A DNA stretch of 31,955 bases from Tubiluchus corallicola (GCA_030141605.1 JAQGDQ010001628.1:1-31955); one strand, 5' to 3'. Positions 1 through 10,479 are shown, numbered from the stretch's first letter. The notes: generated by a model from the sequence alone, not told the origin. Translations and numbers: made by a program.

Positions 1-126
1 GAAAGTTCAAATGTGACTTAGGTAAGTCAAATGTAGACACAGGAAAGTTCAAATGTGACTTAGGTAAGTCAAATGTAGACACAGGAAAGTTCAAATGTGA
101 CTTAGGTAAGTCAAATGTAGACATAG
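1..126. repeat. 42-bp minisatellite, 3 copies
   Basis: Three near-perfect tandem copies of a 42-bp unit start at 1, 43 and 85. Each holds two related half-motifs, AAGTTCAAATGTGACTTAGG and AAGTCAAATGTAGACACAGG, so the unit is itself an old duplication of a ~21-bp motif. The array probably extends past the left edge. It lies downstream, in gene orientation, of the second exon of the minus-strand G-patch gene, so it is probably intronic to that gene. Confidence 0.95.
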
Positions 127-285
127 GACATTTGACTTGCCAAAAATGCTTAAGATTTGTTGAAAACCATTGTTAACACATTTGAACTACCAAAGTCTAC
201 ATTTGAGTTACCAAGACACATTTGAATTACCTAACTCTGCATTTCACTTAACGTAGGTCTACATTTGACATGTAAAACCTATAGA
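127..285. repeat. Degenerate inverted copies of the adjacent 42-bp minisatellite motif
   Basis: The stretch repeatedly shows GTCTACATTTGA and ACACATTTGAA, each followed by a TTACC-like or CTACC-like block. These are reverse complements of the CAAATGTAGAC and GGTAAGTCAAATG motifs in the array just upstream. About five diverged copies are visible, so the array switches orientation around position 125. Confidence 0.6.
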
Positions 286-540
286 ACGGGTCTACAGTGT
301 GATGGTTATTTCCAAATATGCAATGATCGAATGGCCCAGCTATTCTAATGCATGTGGTATGGAAATGTTTCAAGAAACAAAAATGAAACATTGAAACAAC
401 AAAACTGGTTTACAACGTCATAGCGTCATTGATTTCTGTTTTTTTCACTGAAGTATTTCCCGCTTCTTGTTTAGTACAAATTATCGCCACTAGGACATTG
501 ACTTAGTAATTGCTTGTACCAAGCGGTACCTCATGAGGGT
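286..540. other. Unannotated spacer between minisatellites
   Basis: No open frame, repeat or RNA gene is recognisable here. The segment separates two minisatellites and is probably intron or downstream flank of the minus-strand G-patch gene. Confidence 0.5.
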
Positions 541-1430
541 CACCTAGTCAGTAACTCACTGGTAGTCGCTCTGTAAACTCTCTGACTAGCCCACACTCAG
601 TAACTCACTGGTAGTCGCTCTGTAACCTCTCTGACTAGCTCACACTCAGTAACTCACTGGTAGTCGCTCTGTAAACTCTCTGACTAGCTCACACTCAGTA
701 ACTCACTGGTAGTCGCTCTGTAAACTCTCTGACTAGTTCACACTCAGTAACTCACTGGTAGTCGCTCTGTAAACTCTCTGACTAGTTCACACTCAGTAAC
801 TCACTGGTAGTCGCTCAGTAAACTCTCTGACTAGCTCACACTCAGTAACTCACTGGTAGTCGCTCTGTAAACTCTCTGACTAGCTCACACTCAGTAACTC
901 ACTGGTAGTCGCTCTGTAAACTCTCTGACTAGCTCACACTCAGTAACTCACTGGCATTCACTCAGTAAACTCTCTGACTAGCTCACACTCAGTAACTCAC
1001 TGGTAGTCGCTCTGTAAACTCTCTGACTAGCTCACACTCAGTAACTCATTGGTAGTCGCTCTGTAAACTCTCTGACTAGCTCACACTCAGTAACTCACTG
1101 GCAGTCACTCAGTAAACTCTCTGACTAGTTCACACTCAGTAACTCACTGGCGGTCACTGGCAGTCACTCAGTAAACTCTCTGACTAGCTCATACTCAGTA
1201 ACTCACTGCCAGTCACTCAGTAAACTCTCTGACTAGCTCACACTCAGTAACTCACTGGTAGTCGCTCTGTAAACTCTCTGACTAGCTCACACTCAGTAAC
1301 TCACTGGCAGTCACTCAGTAAACTCTCTGACTAGTTCACACTCAGTAACTCACTGGCAGTCACTCAGTAACTCTCTGACTAGCTCACACTCAGTAACTCA
1401 CTGGCAGTCACTCAGTAACTCTCTGACTCA
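541..1430. repeat. 49-bp minisatellite, about 18 copies, two unit subtypes
   Basis: The tandem unit of about 48-49 bp carries CTCAGTAACTCACTGG followed by a CTCTCTGACTAGCTCA block. One subtype has GGTAGTCGCTCTGTAAACTC in the middle and the other has GGCAGTCACTCAGTAAACTC. The first subtype dominates the left part and the second is enriched on the right. A partial internal duplication sits around 1145-1165. The subtype patterning implies local amplification of neighbouring units. Confidence 0.95.
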
Positions 1431-1476
1431 AGGTGTACCGTGTCGTATTGGGAGGTTGCTATCATGATATGCCTAC

Positions 1477-1643
1477 CTTGCCTTCCGTAACTGAAATGTT
1501 ATCAGCTGTAGTATTGTACAAATGTTCCCACCACTGGTTACTGAACTGAGCACCTGACACATGTCCAACTCCAGCTGAATCCATCTTCAGCTTTACCTTT
1601 ATTGCTTCTTTTATACCCGTTTCGTTTTTTCCCAGGCCTTGTC
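1477..1643 (-). CDS. GPATCH4: GPATCH4-like coding exon 2 (second half of G-patch and downstream conserved block)
   Basis: The exon is 167 bp, entering in phase 1 and leaving in phase 0. It encodes GQGLGKNETGIKEAIKVKLK, then a GVGH motif and an FSNQWWEHLYNTTADNISV block matching the conserved region after the GPATCH4 G-patch. The acceptor is preceded by a T-rich tract (TTTCTTATTTATTCACTAG). The frame stays open a few codons into the intron, then stops. Confidence 0.88.
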
Positions 1644-4600
1644 CTAGTGAATAAATAAGAAACATGCAATCTTCCATTCAACAACAATAATTACTCTTAC
1701 ATGGGCTAAAACTGGATCTTTTTCACACTAACCAAACCATAATCGTAACCAGGAATGTTGTGTGGCAAAAGAGTGGTATTTAATCAAGTTATCCTAATTT
1801 TACATACTATTAACAAATAATAGTCTTTCTATCTTTTATATCATCTCATATATGAGTTTCATTCATTACATCATTCCATTCTGTAGCACTAAATGTTTTT
1901 TTATCACGATTCAGTTCAAATTTTCAGATTATTTCCATTACTTTTTTTTCTGTCACTGTGTGGGACAATCTAACAAGCCCTGCTTTTTGACTGCCTGCAA
2001 CACATTTACCTTCGTATATAGGTGAACAGTGTTTGAGGCTTTTCCTGTGCAGTATTTCTTATTTGTATTACGTTCATTGTAGGCCCTTTCACTAGATATT
2101 GTATATGAAACTATTGTAAATGTGTAATGTGAAATAAATGACTTATAACGGTTTGCCGATAATCGCACTTTCAGTTGTGTTTCCTTTTTGTCAAAAATGA
2201 TCGAGTTTCCCAGCCAAATTTCCCGTATTAAATTATTAAAAACGGCTTTCTGACCAGAAGCACAAATACGGTCATTAATGCTGGATTGAGGAGAATAATT
2301 TTTAGGCATAAATGTGGTCATTAATGCTGGATTGAGGATAATTTTTAGGCACAAATGTGGTCATTAATGCTGGATTGAAGAGAATTTTTAGGCACAAATG
2401 TGGTCATTAATGCTGGATTGAGGAGAATTTTTAGGCACAAATGCGGTCATTAATGCTGGATTGAAGAGAATTTTTAGGCACAAATGCGGTCATTAATGCT
2501 GGATTGAAGAGAATTTTTAGGCACAAATGTGGTCATTAATGCTGGATTGAAGAGAATTTTTAGGCACAAATGTGGTCATTAATGCTGGATTGAGGAGAAT
2601 TTTTAGGCACAAATGCGGTCATTAATGCTGGATTGAAGAGAATTTTTAGGCACAAATGCGGTCATTAATGCTGGATTGAAGAGAATTTTTAGGCACAAAT
2701 GCGGTCATTAATGCTGGATTGAGGAGAATAATTTTTAGGCATAAATGTGGTCATTAATGCTGGATTGAGGAGAATTTTTAGGCACAAATACGGTCATTAA
2801 TGCTGGATTGAAGAGAACTTTTAGGCACAAATGTGGTCATTAATGCTGGATTGAGGAGAATTTTTAGGCACAAATGCGGTCATTAATGCTGGATTGAGGA
2901 GAATAATTTTTAAGCATAAATGTGGTCATTAATGCTGGATTGAGGAGAATTTTTAGGCACAAATACGGTCATTAATGCTGGATTGAAGAGAATTTTTAGG
3001 CACAAATGTGGTCATTAATGCTGGATTGAGGAGAATTTTTAGGCACAAATACGGTCATTAATGCTGGATTGAAGAGAATTTTTAGGCACAAATGTGGTCA
3101 TTAACGCTGGATTGAGGAGAATTTTTAGGCACAAATACGGTCATTAATGCTGGATTGAGGAGAATTTTTAGGCACAAATGTGGTCATTAATGCTGGATTG
3201 AAGAGAATTTTTAGGCACAAATGTGGTCATTAATGCTGGATTGAGGAGAATTTTTAGGCGCAAATGTGGTCATTAATGCTGGATTGAAGAGAATTTTTTT
3301 TATTTTTTGCCAGTGCTAGACAAAATACTCAAATGTTCACAAATTCTTACTTTAAAGTGGCTGGAGGTTTTGCCACAGGAAACAGCATTGCAGCTGTTGC
3401 ACGGCAGGGTGCAGCACTGGCAAAGACTGCAGCTCCTATCAAGTCAAAAACAAGATCTGCCATATTGTGAAACAACTTTTCCCACCATATTCAGTTTTGC
3501 ATTCTGTTAAAATATGGCAATAATTTAGTCCTCTTCTTCCCATTTAGTTTATTTTGCTTTTTAGTTTTATTATTATTATCACATTCAGTACAATATAATG
3601 ACATTAAGCACACAGTGACCTCAAAATTATTACATCTACTATATTAAATTCTTATGTTTCATACACTATCGTTATCATAAAAGAATAATTGTACTGCAGT
3701 GGGCTAGAGAAGCAAAGGCTTGTATAAGCCCACTGTCATGTGAACCCGATAAAAAAAGAATGGATGAGTGAACAAAAAAAAGAACTGGGAGAAAGGTTAG
3801 ATCACACAGGAGGAGTAAAAGGATGTGTTAGTGGAAATGGTAGGAAGAAAGATAATAGATTGTGCTATGTTGACATCAGCTGTAAAGATTATTCAATGAT
3901 GCCTTGTTTCGCATAATCTGTACCAGGATTGTGGTACGACTGCTGCAGTAAGTGCAGGAAATTAGCAAGTGTTGTTCTTGTTGAGAATCATTGCTCTGTA
4001 TTTCTTTTCAAATTTTTGAATTGGCTGAACAGTTTTTAATTCATCATTTATGTCATTCCAAAGCCTTGAAGCTTGAACCTTGAATTCCATTTAAAGACAA
4101 AATACCCACTCTTACTGTCTGGTATTATTTAAAGATTTCAGTGTAGCAGCTCCAATGCTGCGTACCATGGCAAAACATCTAAACTAAACCCTGTTACGGT
4201 ATGATTTTTTTTGGCATTTCCCTATAGATTTTACAGTCATCCGCAAAACACTTGGCTTTTGCTTACCATTGCTTTTTCTTCATCATTTTCCTGCATGTTT
4301 AGATATTTTGGATTGGATTTTCATCCTTCAGTTATTTAAAGTTGATTAGTGAATTTTAAACAGATCAAGTAGCTAAGTAAAATAGTAATAATGTAATTTC
4401 ATTACTATTCCTAAGTGAAATAGCTACAGTGTCATCCCGATAATCACATACATCCATTGAAGGATGGCTTGACTAGTTGACCTTCTTGGTCTTTCGCCAT
4501 CCTATTTCCATTGTGATAATTAAATACATTTACTTGCCTCAGTTATATCATGAATATGGAAATAAATGCACGTTTTGAATTGAATTGAATTGAACGTGGT

Positions 4601-5637
4601 TGTACTCGCAATGCAATCACTCTACTTACACCGAATCTGTGCATGGGCTGATAAATGGCAGATGGAAATTAACACACTTGATGGTAAATGTAAGGTGATG
4701 CATGTGGGTAATCAGACCAATCGAGCCACATCCAGCTTTGGTGATGCCAAGTTGCCCGTAGTCGCTGAGGAGGTGAATGAACAAATGAATGAAATGGATC
4801 TTGGACTGTTAGTAGATAGCAAACAAAATTTTCCAAGTCATGTCTCTAAGAAAATTATTAACAGTATCAGAGTCTTTGGATTAAATAGCAGAACCATAAC
4901 TTCCAGAAGAGCTGAGATAACTCTTCCGCTGTGTAAATCTCTTGTTCATCCTCATCTCGAATACGTCAGTCAGGGACCCTTACTACCTCAAGGACATCCG
5001 TGCTCTGGAAAAGGTACAAGCACGAGCTGTGGACATGATGATAGGTCTTGAAGGGCTCTCATATTCAAAAAAACTGCAAAACTTAGACTTGTATCGACTT
5101 TCTACAAGAAAACGTAGGGGGAGACATTGAAGATTCTTAAGGGATTTACTGGCATCAATGCAAACCAGTTTTTTACACTCAACAGAAGCATTACACGTGG
5201 GCATGGTGTTAAATTGTACAAGCATATGGTTAATACCGAACTGTGGAACTAGTTACCGGGAATCATTGACGAGCTCAAATGATGTAAATAATTACAAACA
5301 TAAACTTGATTCAGAACTATGTGCGAGAAACTTCCTATTATAATACCAATTTGGTACATTAGGAGGAGAATGAACCAACAACAATTAACTGGTCAAGGGT
5401 GTGTTTTGTCTGCTACCCAGTGGATGAGATTGGTGCAAGAGACGGAAATCTGGGTTTATTCACCACGAAGGTTACTATCGTAATTTAATTATTATGATAA
5501 TACCGTACCATCTAAATGTACGTAGCTATTTGCTGTTTACTTTTCTTTCTAAAATATTTTCACTATTAAAAATTACCTTCTCTCCAGCCACATTTCTCTA
5601 AAATTCCACGTGCAAAGCCTGTAACAACAGACGCCAT
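1477..5637 (-). CDS. GPATCH4: G-patch domain protein, GPATCH4-like (first two coding exons, gene runs off the left edge)
   Basis: Two minus-strand exons join in frame (phase 1) to give the N-terminus of a G-patch protein. Exon 1 (5637-5577) starts at MASVVTGFARGILEKCGWRE. Exon 2 (1643-1477) continues GQGLGKNETGIKEAIKVKLK and reaches an FSNQWWEHLYNTTA segment. The G-patch signature (GF...GW..G.GLG....G....) followed by a GVGH...F.N.WW....N.TA block is the diagnostic N-terminal layout of GPATCH4, a nucleolar protein linked to rRNA processing. Splice sites are good: donor GAAG|GTAATT at 5577/5576, acceptor CACTAG|GACAAG at 1644/1643, donor AAG|GTAGGC at 1477/1476. Exon 2 ends in phase 0, so at least one exon must lie left of the window. 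The coordinates span a 3.9-kb intron. The G-patch is split after GW-R-E by the phase-1 intron. An intact reading frame with introns argues against a retrocopy. Confidence 0.88.
1680..2270. other. Intron of the GPATCH4-like gene, no recognised feature
   Basis: This is AT-rich sequence between exon 2 and the 43-bp minisatellite. A 133-codon minus-strand open frame overlaps it and runs into the repeat array, but it shows no recognisable domain. Confidence 0.5.
2271..3296. repeat. 43-bp minisatellite, about 24 copies, mosaic of variants
   Basis: The unit is roughly GTCATTAATGCTGGATTGAG, GAGAATTTTTAGGCACAAAT, then GYG or ACG. Variants differ at GAGGAG/GAAGAG, at the triplet before GTCATT (GTG, GCG, ACG), and by a longer form with AATAATTTTTAGGCATAAAT that recurs at about 2290, 2720 and 2900. 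The recurrence of the same variant blocks shows higher-order duplication of several units at once. The array lies in the first intron of the GPATCH4-like gene and ends in a T-rich run at 3292-3310. Confidence 0.96.
3314..3470 (+). CDS. Exon-like ORF of unknown function, possible terminal exon
   Basis: A strong acceptor (TTTTTTATTTTTTGCCAG) at 3313 is followed by 51 open codons and a TGA. The peptide begins ARQNTQMFTNSYFKVAGGFA and ends ALAKTAAPIKSKTRSAIL; it is Ala-rich and basic. It is more GC-rich and more protein-like than the neighbouring intron. If spliced it would be entered with one leftover base before the first full codon. An ATTAAA at about 3652 could serve as a poly(A) signal. It lies antisense within the GPATCH4-like first intron, so it could be the last exon of an overlapping plus-strand gene, or a fossil. 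I do not recognise the family. Confidence 0.3.
3530..4430. other. Intronic sequence without recognised feature
   Basis: AT-rich DNA between the exon-like ORF and the LINE remnant. It holds a short hairpin near 3694-3732 (arms CAGTGGGCT and AGCCCACTG) and no open frame of interest. Confidence 0.4.
4430..4595 (+). mobile_element. Retroelement 3' tail ending in (GAATT)n
   Basis: The segment ends in AATAAATGCACG followed by three to four GAATT repeats (4577-4595), the usual look of a non-LTR element 3' end with a short tandem tail. It directly abuts a second, coding LINE fragment, so the two may be nested or adjacent insertions. No target-site duplication was identified. Confidence 0.35.
4596..5343 (+). 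pseudogene. Decayed non-LTR (LINE) reverse-transcriptase C-terminal fragment
   Basis: Conceptual translation shows the typical post-catalytic region of LINE reverse transcriptases: ICAWADKWQMEINT, then KCKVMHVGN, DLGLLVDSKQNFPSHV, LCKSLVHPHLEYVSQ, and, after a frameshift near 4970-4990, YLKDIRALEKVQARAVDMMI and GLEGLSY. Further fragments in shifted frames give LYKHMVNTELWN and NYKHKLDSEL, near the usual C-terminal end. The catalytic YxDD block and the endonuclease are absent. Frameshifts and stops show it is inactive. The family resembles the CR1/L2/Jockey-type LINE group; the exact clade is undetermined. It sits in the GPATCH4-like first intron, opposite to the gene. Confidence 0.85.
5577..5637 (-). 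CDS. GPATCH4: GPATCH4-like coding exon 1 (start codon, first half of G-patch)
   Basis: The exon has 61 coding bases: ATG at 5637-5635, twenty codons, and the first base of a Gly codon completed by exon 2. It encodes MASVVTGFARGILEKCGWRE, where GF..G.LEK.GW is the start of the G-patch. It ends at the donor GAAG|GTAATT. It is too short to stand out as an ORF and is supported mainly by exact phase and motif continuity with exon 2. The upstream sequence (5638-5865) is presumably 5' UTR and promoter; I see no clear core promoter element. Confidence 0.85.
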
Positions 5638-5865
5638 ATTTCTCACCCATAAGTGCAAAATCCTCAACACGACACGCAGAAAAATAAGAAACTGAGACCA
5701 TAGATTTAGTGATTTATTTATGATGAACCAATGATCAATCACACCTCAAGGAGACTGCCTAAATTCTGTTCTCTTCACTTTCTATAACATTAAAGGTGTA
5801 GCGTAGTATACCCAATAAAGAACTTTGTGAGCCAAATTAAACAAATCTGTTATCGAGCAAAACTA

Positions 5866-6229
5866 CTAACTGGTAGGGGTGAGCATCGAACGTTCGAATT
5901 CGAACGCTCGAATTCGATTCGAACGAGTTTTTTCAGTTCAAACTCGATTCGAATCCAAAACTATAAAATCGAATAATTCAGCACTTCAATCACATATGTT
6001 CCTGATCATTAAAACGATTGAAACATCATGCAATTTGGGTAATTTAGCTATGATTTCTGCACACAATTTTAAAGAAATTACTAGTCGTTTTATTGCAGAA
6101 CAAAATTGAGTGATATGTATGATCTTTGTAAGACTAATTTTTACTGGTGGTTCGAAAACTTGTTCGAAAATCTTTCAATCTCAATTCGAATTCGCTTTCT
6201 GGTAGAGAATGCTCACCCCTACTAACTGG
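5866..6229. mobile_element. hAT-type MITE, 348 bp, with 8-bp target-site duplication
   Basis: The element runs 5874-6221 and begins TAGGGGTGAGCAT and ends ATGCTCACCCCTA, near-perfect terminal inverted repeats. It is flanked on both sides by the identical 8-bp CTAACTGG (5866-5873 and 6222-6229). Sub-terminal regions are rich in TTCGAA and CGAATTCG motifs on both ends, pairing with each other as extended inverted repeats. The 8-bp duplication and the CAGGGGTG-like termini are the hallmarks of hAT elements. There is no transposase ORF, so it is non-autonomous. It lies upstream of the GPATCH4-like start codon. Confidence 0.92.
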
Positions 6230-7500
6230 AACAGAATTAGAAAACAGTTATGCCAATAAAACGAAATTATCCTGCAACCAAAAGCCTGCATCATACAGAT
6301 GGTATTGCATCGATAGCAAGAACCAAAGATGAAATAGATAATATTTAGATCAAAATAGAAATAAAGTTAAAAGAATCTCACAAACCAAATAAAGATAAAA
6401 TAGGAGAGTTACACAGTGGCAAGCATTTCATGCATCCTACGCATGCACCCATGCTTTCTATATTCCAAAAAATAATTACGATGTAATTAGCACTTGTAAA
6501 TATTCCTAATAATTAACTATTATTGCTAATATTTATTAACACTTTGCGCCCGTATTGTGTTGTAATGCTGGTAGGCTATAGGTTTTGCGAAGCCATTACA
6601 CCATACACAAGTTGTCGTCATCATTTCGGTGCTGCTATGTTCTAAGAAAACATGGCATGTCCTACCTGTTAATATCACATATTCCTGTCCACTGCTATCG
6701 CCCACGTTGCATCACCCCTCAAATCTAGAGCTGTATTTGTTAAATCTTTTTGCTGTAAAACTGTTATAACTGCACTTTTCCTATTGGTTTTTTTGTCGTT
6801 TCAAGAACTTTATGTAATGCTATGCGAAGAGAAGATTCTTCGGGTAATCTTAGTGTATGCCCAATTTAATGCAATCTTCTTACTTTTATTTGTTTAATCC
6901 AAGGATTCTTCTTGACCACATTATACAGATCATTATCGGGTATTCTGTCACCTCACTTTCAGATAATTGGATCACTTATGGTTTTTTAAAATCAGTTAAT
7001 CAAAATTAAGAAACTGTATCAATTTACTTTGAAATAAAAAGTTCCACTTGTACTTACCTGTTGTAAAACGTATCATAATGAAATAAACAAACTTATAATA
7101 ACTTCTAAAAATACTTACTAAAAAATAAAAAATATTATTGTAGTTATAAAGGTATTTCTTAACGATTTTTAATGCTGTGACTGACTTCGCATATGAAACA
7201 TTTACATTGGTTCTTTTTATAGACCTGTAGCCATTCACCTAGTACCGTTATAAGATTTCAAATGTTTACGTATGTATTGTTCCAATTTTTTACGCACTAA
7301 TAAATACAGTTTAAACCGAAAATAAATCAGAGTTCGTTTCTAGCAACATAAAATGGTGATAATGGCTAGACTAATTAGACAACTACTTTGCTCATGCTAT
7401 AGGTAAATGCTGGAGTTCACACCGGACTGGATTCTTGCTGACAAGTATCTGTCTATATCTGACAATTGGAATTGACTGTTTAATGTTACGTTAAAGTGGA
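6230..7500. other. Intergenic DNA, nothing recognised
   Basis: AT-rich sequence with only short random-looking open frames. The 6540-6760 part is slightly more GC-rich and could be an unidentified old repeat, but no termini or coding motifs are visible. Confidence 0.4.
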
Positions 7501-7760
7501 GAAGTTTTACTCATCTGAAAATTTTGTTAGGCAAGGAAGTTTTACTCATCTGAAAATTGTGTTTAGGCACAGAAGTTTCACTCATCTGAAAATTTTGTTA
7601 CGCAAGGAAGTTTTACTCATCTGAAAATTGTGTTTAGGCACAGAAGTTTTACTCATCTGAAAATTGTGTTTAGGCACAGAAGTTTTACTCATCTAAAAAT
7701 TGTGTTTAGGCACAGAAGTTTTACTCATCTGAAAATTGTGTTTAGGCACAGAGGTTTTAA
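7501..7760. repeat. 36-bp minisatellite, 7 copies plus a partial
   Basis: Units start at 7501, 7536, 7572, 7607, 7643, 7679 and 7715, with a partial at 7751. The consensus carries GAAGTTTTACTCATCTGAAA followed by ATTGTGTTTAGGCACA. A 35-bp variant (TTTTGTTAGGCAAG) alternates with the 36-bp form in the first four units. Because 36 is a multiple of three, an open frame with a 12-residue repeat appears; it is a by-product. The motif TTTAGGCACA also occurs in the 43-bp array at 2271-3296. Confidence 0.95.
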
Positions 7761-8800
7761 AAAAATTTGTAGCATCCTGAACCCAATTACAAAGTCCAGA
7801 GAAAGTCTCACCACATGAATATTAATATGAAAATAGTTTGTAGTCATGGAGTTAGTAATAATATTGAGCATTTCATTATAGTAGTCGTTTTGTCAAGGTA
7901 TAGAAATGTTCATTGTTCAACAAGTAGATAAAGTGTGAACGTATAGTTTATTCAAGTACACAAATATCCATAGTATTAACTTCAAGGAATGAACAACTAA
8001 AGCAAGAGCAAATACACATAGTTAAAGCACAAGCCATAACGTATCTGTAAAAGTTAGAGGAATGTAACCTGATCCAGAGGTGTGCCAGTGTTTATGGCAG
8101 AACAGATGTGTTTACTTTTATGTTGTTCCTATTTCACATAGCGGTTCAGTGCAAAGTAACATTATATTGCATACGGATGGTTTTTTATATTTCTAGCTTG
8201 TAAGTAGTTAATTATGCAACATTAATTTTAAAAAAATTCATAAAAATAAATTATTAAAAAAAAATTATAAAATTTTCGTGCTTAATCCTATTACTTTATC
8301 TTCGGCGTGTATAATTTTCTTACGTTTCTGTTTTAAATTAAAAACTCATGGTAACATTACAGTTCAATCCAGAGTTCAGAGTTATGACTGTTGTTTCTGG
8401 GCCTTTGTAGTCATCAACTCAATCATTATAATTTTTTCGACTTACTGTATGAAATGTGTCGTTGAATTACTAACTGCTTTTGTTGCTTCTTATCAAGTGT
8501 TGGCAGCCTAGTTACCAGTCCTAGTTTGCTAAAAGCCAAAAGTTCGGTGCAACGATCATGTTGACCCTTGTAATATTTTCACCATTTATTTCCGTAATGT
8601 TTTGCTTTGCGATGGATCATGATTACATCAAATCTAAATTGTATTTATTTAACCTCATTAGCTGTGTTATCTATAAGTCATTAAATAAACATCAGTAGGA
8701 ATCAAATAATATCTGTTTAAACAAAAGCAGCATTTATTAAACATTGAAGCACACAAAGAATATTTTACTCTGCTTTTTATATTTAAATACTTTAACAACA
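7761..8800. other. Intergenic DNA, nothing recognised
   Basis: AT-rich sequence without repeats, RNA genes or convincing coding content. A run of A-rich DNA lies at 8226-8275. Confidence 0.4.
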
Positions 8801-8989
8801 TCAGCAAACCATCCCATTAGGTCCTAAGACAACTATATTAAGGTTTTCGGGCAGAAGTATTTCGTTTAATTTATCAAACATAACTACCCTAGCTAGTTGA
8901 TACAATGGGCAGTGCAACAAAAAGTGTTCAACAGACTCAAATCGAAATCCACAGTTACAAATCGGCAATACTGGATGACCGTTATTATC
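8801..8989 (-). pseudogene. LINE ORF2 C-terminal zinc-knuckle fragment
   Basis: Minus-strand translation reads PICNCGFRFESVEHFLLHCP followed by LYQLARVVMFDKLNE and stops at 8801. The CxC...ESVEHFLLHCPLY pattern is the Cys-His motif found at the C-terminus of many non-LTR retrotransposon ORF2 proteins, downstream of the reverse transcriptase. The frame is open for about 62 codons but the rest of the element is missing on the 5' side. Confidence 0.75.
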
Positions 8990-9178
8990 TTTACATCAAA
9001 ATAAGTTACTAGAAGGGTTACTATAATCCCAGTTGGAGAGGACTACAGTATTATCGTCATCATCATCATGACTTCTCTATCCCTCCCTTTACTTATAGAC
9101 TAAAAGCTTGGCGCGCTAATGCATTAAAGTAATTAAACCGTATCGCTTACGATCAGATTTACCTTTTTTCCAAATCCT

Positions 9179-9436
9179 ATGGTTAATTCCAGAACAAGCG
9201 ATCTAAAACAAATTAGGACAAATACCCACTATGGAACGAACTCTGTAATCAAACAAGCAATTTTACTTTGGAATTCTCTACCATTACAGGTTAAACAAAT
9301 CAATTCCCTATCAGCATTTAAAACAAAATTAAAATCACTAATATTAACCAGAGATATGAAATACCATCACACCAGTACGACAACATACACCCTAACATAC
9401 ATTCAGAATTTATATATCCACGGCCATATTAATTAA
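9179..9436 (+). pseudogene. LINE reverse-transcriptase extreme C-terminus
   Basis: The translation contains RTNTHYGTNSVIKQAILLWN followed by SLPLQVKQINSLSAFKTKLK, the typical last segment of CR1/L2/Jockey-like ORF2 proteins (R....G......A..LWN.LP......S...FK..LK). Downstream, about 200 bp of untranslated tail ends in AATAAAG and a (TA)n run, so this is a 5'-truncated LINE insertion. It is in opposite orientation to the fragment just upstream, so two insertions sit tail to tail or nested. Confidence 0.7.
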
Positions 9437-9642
9437 ATCTTAGTTTTTTCATTTTTTTGTGCATAGTTGTAAATATGTTTGATTTTATTCGTCGTTACTT
9501 TCCATTACTGCACAGTAGTTTAGATTGCACTGACGCATTTGCCTTTAGCAGTGTAAGTTTTTATTAACTAACACTGATTGATCATCTCTGTAAAGTTTTT
9601 ATCAGTGATTATCAATGTATTTTAATGGCAAATAAAGATTAT

Positions 9643-9669
9643 TATATATATATATATATATATATATAC
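9643..9669. repeat. (TA)n microsatellite
   Basis: Thirteen or so TA dinucleotides directly follow the 3' end of the LINE fragment and may derive from its tail. Confidence 0.9.
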
Positions 9670-10479
9670 AAGGTTTTAAGTAGGTCTCCAATCATCAGCT
9701 CAAGATAAGTTTCTTTTGAATTATACGTCTATAAAAAAGGAAAATTCTATTAAAACATATATAGTGAGCAATTGATGTATGTTTCAACAAAGCAAATAAA
9801 ATTATACCCAGACTTCTCTAATACGTCAAACGAAAACAAATTATTAATATTTTTTCTAGTAAGTAATTATGTCGAAATTGCAGCTTTCGTTTGCAAATTT
9901 ATATTTGAGTAATTTACCAATAGAAACCTAAATTAACGTAACCATAATTTTTATACTTTGAACAAAATAATAAATTTATAATACTAAAATGTTAGCTATG
10001 CTGTCCAGGAATAATTGTAAGTATTTATTATCAACCTAAATTACTGTGTCTTCACAATCTACTTTAAATTTAGTTGTTACTTTATTGTATTGTTTTTATT
10101 CTAAGGTAATATTATTATGGCTATTCAAGCATCTCATTACATGTTACTATGCTTTTGGATGTGAATTGTTATGTTTCTGTGCGTCAATAAACCTTAATCT
10201 TATCTTAAACGTGCAGCAAACAGAGTACAGAGACCTTCTGTAAACACTGTCACTGTTTAAGAAAGGTTAAGTTACATAAAAGCATCTTACGTAAGGTCTT
10301 TTCTTAGCCTTTGTAAGCTATTGAACGTGTTTATCACCCTTAATCAATTAATTTAAACGTTGTGAAAGTATACATATTTAAACAATATAAAATTATATGT
10401 GTAACCACTATATGTTAACTTATACGTGTATGTTTAAGTACGAGAAAACGTTTAGTGCTAAAAGCTCCTAAACTGTATG
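9670..10479. other. Intergenic DNA, nothing recognised
   Basis: Very AT-rich. A 65-codon plus-strand open frame at 10046-10243 lacks any recognisable motif and is most likely chance. Confidence 0.4.

Noticed and set aside
1953-2354. 133-codon minus-strand ORF
   Set aside because: It begins inside the 43-bp minisatellite and has no recognisable domain or splice support; it lies in the GPATCH4-like intron.
541-3296. Regular repeats that might suggest a CRISPR array
   Set aside because: The units are contiguous tandem repeats without unique spacers, in a eukaryotic sequence with introns.
7630-7818. Plus-strand ORF with FRHRSFTHLKIV repeats
   Set aside because: It is a by-product of a 36-bp minisatellite, a multiple of three; there is no sign of translation.
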